DNA from: a bacterium
GTDB taxonomy: Bacteria; Zhuqueibacterota; QNDG01; JAGLOF01
Assembly (NCBI GenBank): GCA_023139105.1
Contig: JAGLOF010000125.1
Location: 1-48,885, forward strand
Length of the DNA: 48,885 nucleotides
Direction: 5' to 3'
The notes under the pieces are model-generated. The model had not been told where the DNA came from. It ran no database searches and saw nothing but the letters and a program-made list of their open reading frames with translations. Shown here piece by piece: positions 34,889 to 43,833 of this stretch. Both the position numbers and the translations under genes were made by a program. Within the stretch, counting starts at the first letter, position 1. Every line of letters begins with the position of its first letter.

Positions 34889-36103
34889 TCATTCGGAATG
34901 GTTGATCCGCTCATATTCAAAATTGTATTTCTGATACTTACCAAATGAAAAGTCCCATCGTATTTCATCAAGCATGCCTTCTGCATTATAACTATATGCA
35001 ATATCTGCATCAAATCCATTATTACCTTTAAATAGACCTGTTGTAACTTTACCAAATTGATCTGATTTAAATTCAATATTGCCTGTTAACCAGGAATCAA
35101 AATTCTTCCAGTATGCTTTGATCAAATCCCCGTCAGAATTATACATATATGATTCAAAGCCATAAAGCGTATCAGCTCTAAAAAATTCCCTGGTAACCAG
35201 GTTATCATGTTCATCATAAGTATACCTGAAGACTGCCAGTTCTCCATTTGAATATTTTCGCTTTGAAACAATTAATTTCCGATTGGAATCATACTCATAA
35301 AAAGTAGCAGTAGAGACACTGTCAGAACGTATGAATACTTTTTTATTAAGCAAACCTTTAGAATCATAAAAATAGAGTGATGGTCCGCTGCTTTCACCGT
35401 TGTATGTATAAGCTTCCTTTATAATGCGTAAGTGTCCCGGCACTGACAGGAAGGGACTGGAATAATAAAGTTGTCCCGAATTAATCTTTTTATAGTGATA
35501 ATGAAATGTTTGATTATACCTCCCGCCAAAACCCCATATCTCTTTAACAAGATTTCCTTCTCCATCATATTCATAACTTATTTGGCCGATTTGCTTTCCA
35601 GACCTTTTTATTATTGCTTTGCTTTTATTGCCGACCTTATCATGAGAGTAAATTATCGTGCCATTTAACCATCCTTTGAATTTAGATAACACTGCTTTTT
35701 TCAGTAAATCACCATCATATTCGTAGGAAGCTGAGCCGGACACACTGTCTGATCTATAAAAATATTCATTTGTTTTTCTTCCTCCAGAGTTGTAGAAAAA
35801 ATTCTCGAAAGAAGATAATCCATCAGAAAAATTTCTGTTAGCAGAAACAATCAAACCATTTGAATCATGCTCGTAATTATTAATTGAACTCCTGGTGTTA
35901 TTTTTAAGTGACCAGAAAGACTTATACAATCTACCATCTACATTATAGATAAAACAAGTTGATCCCTTTTCACCGGAACTGGCATTGAAATCTAATCTAA
36001 CAACTCTATATCCGGTTGCCGCATGGCCAAAAGGCTGAGCATTAATCCTGATATTGATAAGCAGGACAATAATAATTAACCATATTTTTCTCATTTTCTC
36101 CAT
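34889..36103 (-). CDS. Exported YD/RHS-like repeat protein, 404 aa
   Basis: The signal peptide contains RKIWLIIIVLLINIRINAQ. The mature protein is a string of about ten ~20-35-residue units of the form YEYDGDLLKKA, YDSKGLLNKKV, YEYDSNRKLIV, YTYDEHDNLVTREF and YNSDGDLIKAYW. This is the pattern of YD (RHS-like) or YwqK/MORN-like repeats that build extended beta structures. Some units are near-identical to each other (SDSVSGSASYEYD and SDSVSTATFYEYD). There is no toxin domain, no RHS core and no membrane anchor. It could be a surface or periplasmic binding protein. The start may be 36103 or the ATG at 36094, which has GGAG three bases upstream. Confidence 0.8.
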   Translation of the reverse strand: MEKMRKIWLIIIVLLINIRINAQPFGHAATGYRVVRLDFNASSGEKGSTCFIYNVDGRLYKSFWSLKNNTRSSINNYEHDSNGLIVSANRNFSDGLSSFENFFYNSGGRKTNEYFYRSDSVSGSASYEYDGDLLKKAVLSKFKGWLNGTIIYSHDKVGNKSKAIIKRSGKQIGQISYEYDGEGNLVKEIWGFGGRYNQTFHYHYKKINSGQLYYSSPFLSVPGHLRIIKEAYTYNGESSGPSLYFYDSKGLLNKKVFIRSDSVSTATFYEYDSNRKLIVSKRKYSNGELAVFRYTYDEHDNLVTREFFRADTLYGFESYMYNSDGDLIKAYWKNFDSWLTGNIEFKSDQFGKVTTGLFKGNNGFDADIAYSYNAEGMLDEIRWDFSFGKYQKYNFEYERINHSE

Positions 36104-36172
36104 CCTTCCAATTTTTTTCCAATGATAAACACAGATTCTCAGAAATATTTTTATGCCAGATCTGTATTTATA

Positions 36173-36988
36173 TTAGTGTTCATCTGTAGTTTTTAAACAC
36201 CATTGAATTGCTTTTTTCATTAAATCCCATTCGGAGCCGCAGTCATCCATATCAATAACAATATCCAATCCATCACGTTGGGAATTTTCCTCATACTCAG
36301 GGTGTACACCAGATAAAAAAATTCTGCCCTCTCCATATTCATATGCCAATATTGCCGGATAATCACCTTTATAATATCTACCTAGTATATCTATGTTTGC
36401 ATTTTCTTGAAGAATAAATTTAGGTCCATACCAATAGGCTATCTGGAAAATATTTTCAAATGATGCAGTAATCGGATGAGTATTGTCTATGTCAATTCTG
36501 CACATTATACCTTCGGGATAAGGTGCAATATTATCCATAGGACCATAGGTATCACCCGGTACTATTCCAAGTGATTCCATATTTAGGACATTCCCTTGCC
36601 AGAATACTTGCTGTCCGGTAAAATAAGCACCGCCACAAATGCCAATATAAGCTCCACCATTTTTTATATACGTCCGTATTTTTTCTTTCCCTATTGATGA
36701 TATATCAAGGCTATATTGATACATATTACCACCAGGCAATAAAATTGCAAGAAAAGGAGTAATATCGTTATTGTTAATATCTTCTGCTTGAATGAGCGAT
36801 ACGCTGTATCCACACCACTCCAGCATGTTTTTTGTTGCGACTACACAGTCTTCAGCTGCTCCGTCATCAGAATATAGTGCTATTGTATTATTATACTGAT
36901 TATGCTTTTTATTATCCGGATCGATGGATTTTTTACAATTAGTAAAAAATATTGCGCATACAAATATTACATAGCAAAATCTTTTCAT
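36173..36988 (-). CDS. Lipoprotein with BPL_N/GATase1-like domain, 271 aa
   Basis: The lipoprotein signal MKRFCYVIFVCAIFFTNCKK places the lipidated Cys at 18. The rest is a class I glutamine-amidotransferase-like fold similar to the N-terminal domain of eukaryotic biotin-protein ligase: IALYSDDGAAEDCVVATKNM, ILLPGGNMYQYS, and the nucleophile elbow YIGICGGAYF with Cys near 119. A later GEGRIFLSGVHPEYEENSQR carries the His-x-Glu pair, completing a Cys-His-Glu triad. The substrate is unknown. The ATG at 36988 has GGAG six bases upstream. It follows the PadR gene by 16 bases, so the two form an operon. Confidence 0.85.
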   Translation of the reverse strand: MKRFCYVIFVCAIFFTNCKKSIDPDNKKHNQYNNTIALYSDDGAAEDCVVATKNMLEWCGYSVSLIQAEDINNNDITPFLAILLPGGNMYQYSLDISSIGKEKIRTYIKNGGAYIGICGGAYFTGQQVFWQGNVLNMESLGIVPGDTYGPMDNIAPYPEGIMCRIDIDNTHPITASFENIFQIAYWYGPKFILQENANIDILGRYYKGDYPAILAYEYGEGRIFLSGVHPEYEENSQRDGLDIVIDMDDCGSEWDLMKKAIQWCLKTTDEH

Positions 36989-37004
36989 AAATTCTCCAAA
37001 CATG

Positions 37005-37556
37005 TTATTTATCATATTTTTCTAATAGTTCTAATGTTTCATCCATCCACTTCAACTTGGCTTCATAATTGAGAATTCCACTTCGCAATGTAATATAATA
37101 AAGAAATCTCTTTTCCGATTCGTATGACTTCTTTAAAAAATCAGATTCAGATTTCTTGAAAAAAAGAAATTTTTCTTCTATTTTTTCACGATAGTCATTA
37201 ATTAAAGCTATTTGTTCATCCCGGGAAAGATTTTGACTGATAAATATTTTCAATAGTAATGTATCATATTTTTGGGCAATTTCAGTTCCCTGGGTCTGCC
37301 ACCCATATAATTCATCTTCCCCTTTTTCAGTAATAGAATAAATTATCCGATTCGGCTTTCCTTCCTGATTAATTATTTTCTTTGTAACAAGTTGCTCCTG
37401 AGTCAATTTATTAAGCCTGGGATAAATACTCCCATAACTCATGTTCCAAAAATGCTTGATACCGGTTTCAATATGCTTTTTTATGTCATATCCTGACATG
37501 GGTTCCATATTAAGTAATCCCAATATTGCATACTTTACTGTGTCATTTTTACTCAT
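37005..37556 (-). CDS. PadR-family regulator with Vir_act_alpha_C domain, 183 aa
   Basis: Full-length (class I) PadR protein, unlike the short ones beside the permeases. Winged helix at residues 1-85: KYAILGLLNMEPMSGYDIKK, SYGSIYPRLNKLTQEQLVTK, and wing NRIIYSITEKGEDEL. Helical dimerisation/effector domain at 95-180. Short stretches resemble phenolic-acid-responsive PadR/AphA proteins, but the ligand cannot be read from sequence. It is first in a two-gene operon with the BPL_N lipoprotein and probably autorepresses through the palindrome at 37587-37620. Confidence 0.9.
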   Translation of the reverse strand: MSKNDTVKYAILGLLNMEPMSGYDIKKHIETGIKHFWNMSYGSIYPRLNKLTQEQLVTKKIINQEGKPNRIIYSITEKGEDELYGWQTQGTEIAQKYDTLLLKIFISQNLSRDEQIALINDYREKIEEKFLFFKKSESDFLKKSYESEKRFLYYITLRSGILNYEAKLKWMDETLELLEKYDK

Positions 37557-37586
37557 GACAGTTCCTTAATCACAAAAATAAATTAG

Positions 37587-37620
37587 ATATATCAGACAAC
37601 CATATATCATGCTGATATAC
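37587..37620 (-). promoter_or_regulatory. Candidate PadR operator
   Basis: TATATCAG (37588-37595) and CTGATATA (37612-37619) form an inverted repeat, with a third half-site ATATATCA between them at 37602-37609. It lies 31-63 bases upstream of the PadR start codon. A two-fold symmetric TATC-containing site fits PadR dimers; the assignment is inference. Confidence 0.5.
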
Positions 37621-37723
37621 AGTACAAATATTTTCAGCCTTATGCAATACAAACATTTAATAAAACTGTTTAAAATACCACTTTTTTTTAGTAAGTTAAA
37701 AGATATTCAAAAAAGGACAACAT

Positions 37724-38563
37724 ATGCTTATACGCTCGTGGGGAACACGTGGCTCTATTCCTGTTTTTGCTGGTTCATATCATAAATATGGTGGAGAAAC
37801 GACGTGTATTGAAGTACGCCTGAATGATGAGACAATAATTATTCTTGATGCAGGCAGCGGTATCCGCAACCTTGGAAAACTACTGCTCATGGAGAAAAAG
37901 TTTCACTACCACCTTTTTTTAACACATGCCCACATTGATCATTTATTAGGTTTTATTTCATTCTACCCTTTATTTCAAAGCAATGTACAAATCGATATCT
38001 ATGCACCAAATCTGCATGGTCAATCCTTTAAAACTATACTGAACAATTATCTTTCACCTCCCTGGTCACCCATAACACTTAAGGCTATGAAAGCACAACT
38101 GCGTTTTCATTCAACAACCACCTCGCCTGTGCAAATTAACAAAGGGACTATACATTCTATTCCTCTCTGTCATCCCGGTGGTGGTAATGGTTACAAGATT
38201 GAAGAAGATGATAGCAAATTTGTCTTTTTAACAGATAATGAACTGGATGTAACTTCAGATAATACTGTCTCATATTCGGACTATGTCAAATTTGCAAAAA
38301 ATGCCGACCTCCTTTTTCACGATGCCGCTTACACTGAAAACGAATACTCTATCAGGCAGGGCTGGGGACATTCTACATCTAAAGCAGCCATACGACTCGC
38401 CCTTGATGCACATGTCAAAACCCTGGGCCTCATACATCATAATCAGGAAAGAACAGATGAGGAACTGGATACAGTCCTGGCAGAATGCAACGACTATATT
38501 AAAACTATGTCCAGTTCTCTGGATTGCCTGGCAATAGGCGCAGGTACAACAATTAGAATTTAA
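37724..38563 (+). CDS. Metallo-beta-lactamase-fold hydrolase, 279 aa
   Basis: Binuclear zinc hydrolase. The signature LTHAHIDHLLGF gives His68, His70, Asp72 and His73; further ligands are likely the His in LCHPGGGNGY, the Asp in FLTDNELDV and the late His in LGLIHHNQERTD. The N-terminal SWGTRGSIPVFAGSYHKYGG is typical of the COG1234/COG1235 branch, which includes RNase Z-like enzymes, PhnP and cyclic-nucleotide phosphodiesterases. The position immediately before an adenylate cyclase gene makes a cyclic-nucleotide phosphodiesterase role plausible but unproven. AAAGGA precedes the ATG. Confidence 0.88.
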   Translation: MLIRSWGTRGSIPVFAGSYHKYGGETTCIEVRLNDETIIILDAGSGIRNLGKLLLMEKKFHYHLFLTHAHIDHLLGFISFYPLFQSNVQIDIYAPNLHGQSFKTILNNYLSPPWSPITLKAMKAQLRFHSTTTSPVQINKGTIHSIPLCHPGGGNGYKIEEDDSKFVFLTDNELDVTSDNTVSYSDYVKFAKNADLLFHDAAYTENEYSIRQGWGHSTSKAAIRLALDAHVKTLGLIHHNQERTDEELDTVLAECNDYIKTMSSSLDCLAIGAGTTIRI

Positions 38564-38587
38564 TCGTTTTCAATCTAAGGATTGCAT

Positions 38588-39871
38588 ATGCAACATCAGA
38601 AAAATATTCATAAAACGCTGCTGCAACAGATTAAGGCTGATAAAAAAGAAGCAACAATCATGTTTACAGATATCGAAGCTTCAAGTGCCTATTGGGATTC
38701 CAAAGGGGATTTGAAGGGACGGCTTATGGTTGATTATCAAAACAGGTTGATATTTCCTGTAATAAAAAAATTCCGCGGTCGAATCATCAAGACTATCGGT
38801 GATTCTGTCATGGCAGTCTTTAAGCATCCACAAGATGCTGTAACATCAGCTATTGCAATTCAACAGTCGATATGCGCTCAACGACTAACTCATAAAGATC
38901 TCCCCAAAGTAAAGATAGGTATACATACCGGATCATTAATCATTGAAAAAAATGATGTGTTTGGCGATGTTGTGAATGTTGCCAAGAGGATAGAAGACGA
39001 GGCCAACGGCGATGAGATCCTGCTATCTACACGCACAGCCAGAAAAATGAAACAGAATGATTATTTTCTTAAAAAAGGAAATAGCTTTCAACCCAAAGGG
39101 AAAAAACGCTCTATTACACTCTATAGTTGTAATTGGCAGGCTGCTCCGGACAACCTTGAAGATCTGAACCTCTTTTCAAAAATATTTCTATCTTCTTCCC
39201 AAAAAAGAGAAATTCTTATTACATCGCTATGCAGCATTGCCTCTTTGATTGCAATATATTTAACATATCTTCGTTACTTCCTGGCAGATAATCGGCTTCT
39301 TGCTCTGTTTGTGCTTAACCCTCTGCATATACTAATCTCATTTCCACCGGCAATAATCCTACTACTCTGCCTGATGGGTTTAATTACATATCTATTTATC
39401 CGCATTAAGAAAATACCCATTCTTTTCTTCAGGATCATGACAGGTGGCCTGGGCTTCCTGCTGGCTTTCTATATATTTAAATTACCTATGTCTCTGCATC
39501 TTTTTGATGATAAAATCAAAGCTGATACCATTATTTTTGAATCTCAACATCGATTTGTGAAGACAGTGTCTCACAATGTAACTATTCATGAAGCTCCCGC
39601 AGATGACTCTGTCAAAATACGTTCTGTTTTATGGGGAACACTCATGTTGCAAAATGACGTTAGCAGCGATCGTAATTGGTACAAAATTTTAATTGACAGA
39701 CAAAATTATGGATGGATCAGAAGAATTATACCGGCTCAAATGGGTGTCCCTGAAAAAATATGCTCGACGGATTTGAAGTTTTATTTTCGCTATATTGATA
39801 TGTACAGACTTATTTTCAGCTTTCTTGGATTCATTGCAGGATTTTTCCGGTTTAAACTTAAACCAATTTAA
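38588..39871 (+). CDS. Membrane adenylate cyclase (class III) with SH3-like domain, 427 aa
   Basis: N-terminal class III cyclase domain (about 20-180) with every catalytic residue: metal-binding Asp28 in MFTDIEAS and Asp72 in KTIGDSVMAVF, adenine-selecting Lys68 and Asp122, and transition-state Asn129 and Arg133 in GDVVNVAKRIE. This predicts ATP, not GTP, as substrate. Three membrane helices follow (about 208-300), then an SH3-like segment facing the other side (residues 320-385; VTIHEAPADDSVKIRSVLWG, NWYKILIDRQNYGWIRR) and a last hydrophobic helix. The cyclase-first order, with an SH3-like sensor after the helices, is unusual. The start is the ATG at 38588 after AAGGA; a TTG at 38582 is less likely. 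Confidence 0.9.
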   Translation: MQHQKNIHKTLLQQIKADKKEATIMFTDIEASSAYWDSKGDLKGRLMVDYQNRLIFPVIKKFRGRIIKTIGDSVMAVFKHPQDAVTSAIAIQQSICAQRLTHKDLPKVKIGIHTGSLIIEKNDVFGDVVNVAKRIEDEANGDEILLSTRTARKMKQNDYFLKKGNSFQPKGKKRSITLYSCNWQAAPDNLEDLNLFSKIFLSSSQKREILITSLCSIASLIAIYLTYLRYFLADNRLLALFVLNPLHILISFPPAIILLLCLMGLITYLFIRIKKIPILFFRIMTGGLGFLLAFYIFKLPMSLHLFDDKIKADTIIFESQHRFVKTVSHNVTIHEAPADDSVKIRSVLWGTLMLQNDVSSDRNWYKILIDRQNYGWIRRIIPAQMGVPEKICSTDLKFYFRYIDMYRLIFSFLGFIAGFFRFKLKPI

Positions 39872-39882
39872 GGAGTAGCATA

Positions 39883-41193
39883 GTGACTGTTATAGAAAAT
39901 CCACGTGAGCAGGCCAAGCTTATAGAAAAACTTCAATCATTTAATAAAAGCCTGAAGTTTCTACATCAAATTTCTCAAGATATTTCCACTGTGAAACCGC
40001 TGTCTCAACTTTTAATAGAAATTATGGAGTCCAGTAAAATACTAATGCAGGCTGAGGCCAGCTCCCTGCTTCTCTATGATGAGAATGATCATAAACTTCA
40101 TTTTCATGTGGCTACTGGCGAAAAAGGCCAAATTATAAAACAATTCAGTATTGAATTAGGTGAAGGCATTGCTGGTTGGGTGGCAAAACATGGCAAAGCT
40201 CTACTTATTGAAGATTGTTATAAAGATCCACGTTTTAATCCTGAGTACGACAAACGTTCAAATTTCATTACACGATCAATGATCTGTGTTCCATTAATGA
40301 GGAAAGATCGTTTACTGGGAGTTATTCAAGTTATTAATAAAAAAAATGGCGTAGTTTTTGAGCCGGAAGATCTGAATCTCTTTGAAACACTGGCATCTCA
40401 ATGTGCCATTGCAATTGAGAATCAGCAGCTCACACAACGCCAAATTAAAGCTGAAGCTCTTAAGAGAGAACTGGAAACTGCTCGTGAAATCCAACAACAT
40501 CTTTTACCTGAGACATTACCGGAATTTGAAGACCTGGATATTGCCGCTATAATTATTCCAGCTCATGAAGTTGGTGGTGACTATTATAATGTCATTAAAA
40601 TTAATGATAAAGAAACTCTCTTTTTCATAGCAGATGTATCGGGAAAAGGCATACCCGCTGCTTTGATCGTATCTATAATAGTAGCTTGTTTAAACAGCAG
40701 CCTGCTAAATCGAAACATTAAATTTGAACTGATGGAACTTGTGATCACCATGAATCGCGTGTTGATAGAATCTACAACATCTACAAAATTTGTTACAGCA
40801 TGGTTTGGATTATATAATCATGCAAAGAGTGAATTGACCAGCTTGAATGCAGGGCACAATCCTCCATACTTACTTAAACACCTATCTAATGATTTTATTG
40901 CTCTTCACAAAGGAGGCATTTTTCTTGGCGCGTTAGACCTCCCTTTTGAGACAGAGATAGTTCAAATGGAGAAGGATGATATACTTGTCTATTTTTCAGA
41001 TGGAGTGACAGAAGCATGGAATATTGAAGAAGAGGATTATGGAGAAGAACGCCTCAGAGATGTAATTCTGCAAGCAAAAGGCAGCTCTGCTGATGATGTT
41101 CTTGAAAAAATCCAAAAAGATGTTAAACTGCATACCGGTTCAGCAGAACCATCTGATGATCTAACCTGCTGTATCATGATAAAAAATAACTGA
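39883..41193 (+). CDS. GAF-domain SpoIIE/PP2C phosphatase, 436 aa
   Basis: A GAF domain at residues 35-180 (ASSLLLYDENDHKLHFHVAT, LGEGIAGWVAKHGKALLIED, SMICVPLMRKDRLLGVIQVI), a short coiled coil (about 180-210, ending AREIQQHLLPE), then a PP2C-type SpoIIE phosphatase domain (about 220-435). Metal-binding acidic residues are present in HEVGGDYYNV, FFIADVSGKGIPAALI, VYFSDGVTEAW and PSDDLTCCIM. Such proteins dephosphorylate anti-sigma-factor antagonists. The GAF domain could bind the cyclic nucleotide made by the neighbour. The start is GTG at 39883, with AAGGAG nine bases upstream and 11 bases after the cyclase stop. No anti-sigma or STAS partner gene is beside it. Confidence 0.92.
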   Translation: MTVIENPREQAKLIEKLQSFNKSLKFLHQISQDISTVKPLSQLLIEIMESSKILMQAEASSLLLYDENDHKLHFHVATGEKGQIIKQFSIELGEGIAGWVAKHGKALLIEDCYKDPRFNPEYDKRSNFITRSMICVPLMRKDRLLGVIQVINKKNGVVFEPEDLNLFETLASQCAIAIENQQLTQRQIKAEALKRELETAREIQQHLLPETLPEFEDLDIAAIIIPAHEVGGDYYNVIKINDKETLFFIADVSGKGIPAALIVSIIVACLNSSLLNRNIKFELMELVITMNRVLIESTTSTKFVTAWFGLYNHAKSELTSLNAGHNPPYLLKHLSNDFIALHKGGIFLGALDLPFETEIVQMEKDDILVYFSDGVTEAWNIEEEDYGEERLRDVILQAKGSSADDVLEKIQKDVKLHTGSAEPSDDLTCCIMIKNN

Positions 41194-41380
41194 TCTATAT
41201 GTAAAATACTGTGATCCCCTGGGGAGATCACCTCTGGAGCTTGCTGGAAGATGGCGGTGAAATGATTGTACTTACAATTATCTTGTGTTATATTTATAAC
41301 CTTGACATGCCGCAGAAACATCCGCATTATCAAAATACAAATCAATAATTCTATGTATTATGTGGTTATTTGTTCCCAAT

Positions 41381-41446
41381 ATCACGGAATACACTGAAAA
41401 AATAAATGCCTTGTACCTTTTTTTACTCTTCTGTATATTCCGTGAT
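41381..41446. repeat. Inverted repeat between convergent genes
   Basis: ATCACGGAATACACTGA (41381-41397) and the arm containing ATATTCCGTGAT (41435-41446) are complementary, with a TTTTTTT tract in the loop. It may act as a two-way terminator for the phosphatase and peptidase genes, and its ends match the ACGGAATACAC core of family B. Confidence 0.5.
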
Positions 41447-41479
41447 AGTTTACTGAGTCTTTAAAATTGAAGACTCTAC

Positions 41480-43636
41480 CTATAAATGCTCAAAAAAGTA
41501 CTCAGAAATCATTGTATACAGATGCACTCTATCCTGCCCCCGCATATTATGCTCATCACCCGGATAAACAAAATAATCCAGATGCTTCTGATTATCTATT
41601 GCCTTACGCAGATACATAAGACTGTTCTGCCATGCAACTACGGGATCGACACATCCGTGAATAATAAGACATTTAGCATCAAGATTCTTAATATAAGTTA
41701 AGGGACTGGCAGTCTTATACCCTGCGGGATTATCCTGGGGCGTATCCATGTATCGCTCTCCGTACATAATTTCATAATACTTCCAGTCTGTAACAGGGCC
41801 GCCGGCAACTCCTGCATTAAAGACACCGGGCTCACGAGTCAGCATGGATAAAGTCAAAAAACCGCCGTAAGACCAGCCATGTACGCCAAGACGTTGATCA
41901 TCAACATAGTCTAGAGAACGTAAATACTCAACTCCGGCCATCTGGTCTGCAACCTCTACTGTTCCCAACTGACGATGGATTATCTGTTCAAAATCAGCGC
42001 CGCGGTTATTGGTACCCCTATTGTCCAGTGTAAAAACAATATATCCACGTTGTGCCATAAACTGAAACCACAGACGCCAGGAAGAAATCCAGCTATCCTG
42101 CACCATGGCACCATGAGGACCGCCGTAAACATAAATAATTGCAGGATATTTTTTCGATTCATCTAAATTTGGTGGCAGTATCATTCTTGCCATTAACGGA
42201 GTACCGTTATCAGCCATAATCTCCAGCAATTTGACCTCTCCGAGATCAAATTCTAAAAGATTATTCGGAGCATCAAGCAGTACGCGCTTTTCATTACCTT
42301 TAGCATCATTAATTACAATTTTATTGGGAGATTGCAGATTATTATAACGATCTACGACATATTCACCGTCACTTCTGAATTGCACTCTGTGCTGACCCGG
42401 TGCCGAAGTGATACGCTGTGCTTTGCCGCCTCGTATGGAAATATAATAACCATGTCTGTGCAATCCGTCAGCAGAGGCAGCATGATAAAATATTTTCTTA
42501 GCATCTGTATCAAATCCATCAAGTTTGATAATATCAAACTTATGTTGTGTAATCTGACGAATTAATTTGCCGGATAGATCATACTGATAGATATTGTTGA
42601 AACCATCACGTTTAGACAACCAGAGAAAACGCGTCTCTGATCCGTTAATAAATAATGGGCCGGTAGAAGGCTCCACCCATTGATCATCTCTCTCTTCAAA
42701 CAGTGTTGCCATAGGCTTTCCGGTAAATGCATCATATCGCAGCATTCTCAAATAATCTTGATTACGGTTCAAATGTGCAATTAAAATCTCATCGCCCCGG
42801 GGAGTCCAACATACACTTGTCAGATAATGATCAAAAGGCTGTCCGGTTTCAAGAAAGGTTAAACTGCCGGTGGTGATATCATAGACACCAACTGAGACTC
42901 TCTCACTGGCCTGACCAGCCATTGGATAACGTGTATTACGCAATGTGGCAGGTGTGGTGTCAATATCAACCAGTGGATAAGTGGTAACATGACGCTCATC
43001 TTTTCTGTAGAATGCCACTGCTTTACCATCAGGCGACCAGAAAATACCTTCATTTATGCCGAATTCAGACCTGTGTACGTATCCGGAACCGTTTGTAATG
43101 CCGTCTGTTCCGTCAAATGTAACCTGTATCCGGTGCTCTCTATCCATGGCAATCCAGAGATTATTATCCAGGGTATATGCCACACGCATCGTAATCTCAT
43201 CTACATGCCTGTCCCCTGCCCCTTCCGGAATTTCATTAACAACCGTTACTGTCGTATCTTGAACATTACAGACACAGAGCGTACTCCCCTTCCAGAAACG
43301 GAATGCATGAGTGTCTTGCCAGGTCATTCCAGGAAAACGTTTTACTGATACTCCGGCTTTTTTTGCCGCCATCTTAAAATCACCAAATAGAAAATGTCCG
43401 GCAGGTTTCTGAGCATCAGGCCTCTGCCACACTAAAGCAGCATCACCATCTGTAGAATCAATCCAGCAATAATACTGGCCGTCTCCCATCCATGAAAGGC
43501 CATCAATATTTTCAACTTTCAGTTCATTTTGAGTACCAAGAATTGCTTGTTCAATAGATAATGTTTTAAGACTATCCTGCGCAGAAATGGGAATAAATTG
43601 AATCAGGATAACAAGGAGCAATGTGCATGCTTTCAT
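41480..43636 (-). CDS. S9-family dipeptidyl peptidase IV-like protease, 718 aa
   Basis: Exported serine peptidase that removes N-terminal dipeptides, often X-Pro. The signal peptide MKACTLLLVILIQFIPISAQ is followed by an eight-bladed propeller (DPPIV_N, about 60-460; for example GIFWSPDGKAVAFYRKDERH) and an alpha/beta hydrolase domain (about 470-718). Catalytic triad: Ser589 in VHGWSYGGFL, Asp664 in HGCVDPVVAW, His696 in GDEHNM. The oxyanion-side motif VYGGPHGAMVQDSW is also present. Length and order are normal. GGAGG precedes the ATG at 43636. It stands alone and converges with the phosphatase gene. Confidence 0.95.
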   Translation of the reverse strand: MKACTLLLVILIQFIPISAQDSLKTLSIEQAILGTQNELKVENIDGLSWMGDGQYYCWIDSTDGDAALVWQRPDAQKPAGHFLFGDFKMAAKKAGVSVKRFPGMTWQDTHAFRFWKGSTLCVCNVQDTTVTVVNEIPEGAGDRHVDEITMRVAYTLDNNLWIAMDREHRIQVTFDGTDGITNGSGYVHRSEFGINEGIFWSPDGKAVAFYRKDERHVTTYPLVDIDTTPATLRNTRYPMAGQASERVSVGVYDITTGSLTFLETGQPFDHYLTSVCWTPRGDEILIAHLNRNQDYLRMLRYDAFTGKPMATLFEERDDQWVEPSTGPLFINGSETRFLWLSKRDGFNNIYQYDLSGKLIRQITQHKFDIIKLDGFDTDAKKIFYHAASADGLHRHGYYISIRGGKAQRITSAPGQHRVQFRSDGEYVVDRYNNLQSPNKIVINDAKGNEKRVLLDAPNNLLEFDLGEVKLLEIMADNGTPLMARMILPPNLDESKKYPAIIYVYGGPHGAMVQDSWISSWRLWFQFMAQRGYIVFTLDNRGTNNRGADFEQIIHRQLGTVEVADQMAGVEYLRSLDYVDDQRLGVHGWSYGGFLTLSMLTREPGVFNAGVAGGPVTDWKYYEIMYGERYMDTPQDNPAGYKTASPLTYIKNLDAKCLIIHGCVDPVVAWQNSLMYLRKAIDNQKHLDYFVYPGDEHNMRGQDRVHLYTMISEYFFEHL

Positions 43637-43833
43637 AGAGCCTCCAGGATGATTTTAAAACGGCCTGTCCACTTATGAACACAGATATTTACATATTAAA
43701 TCTATATCTATCAATGTCCATTTGTGGTTTCATTTAAATTTCCACTTCTTTACACCAGCTTGAGTGGCCGAGTCGATAAAATACAAAATAGTAGGACAGA
43801 GATCAAGAGTAGAGCTGAAAATTATTTGAAACA

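Noticed and set aside
41221..41240. Terminator after the phosphatase gene
   Set aside because: GATCCCCTGGGGAGATC is palindromic, but the perfect stem is short, the loop would be too small, and no T-run follows.
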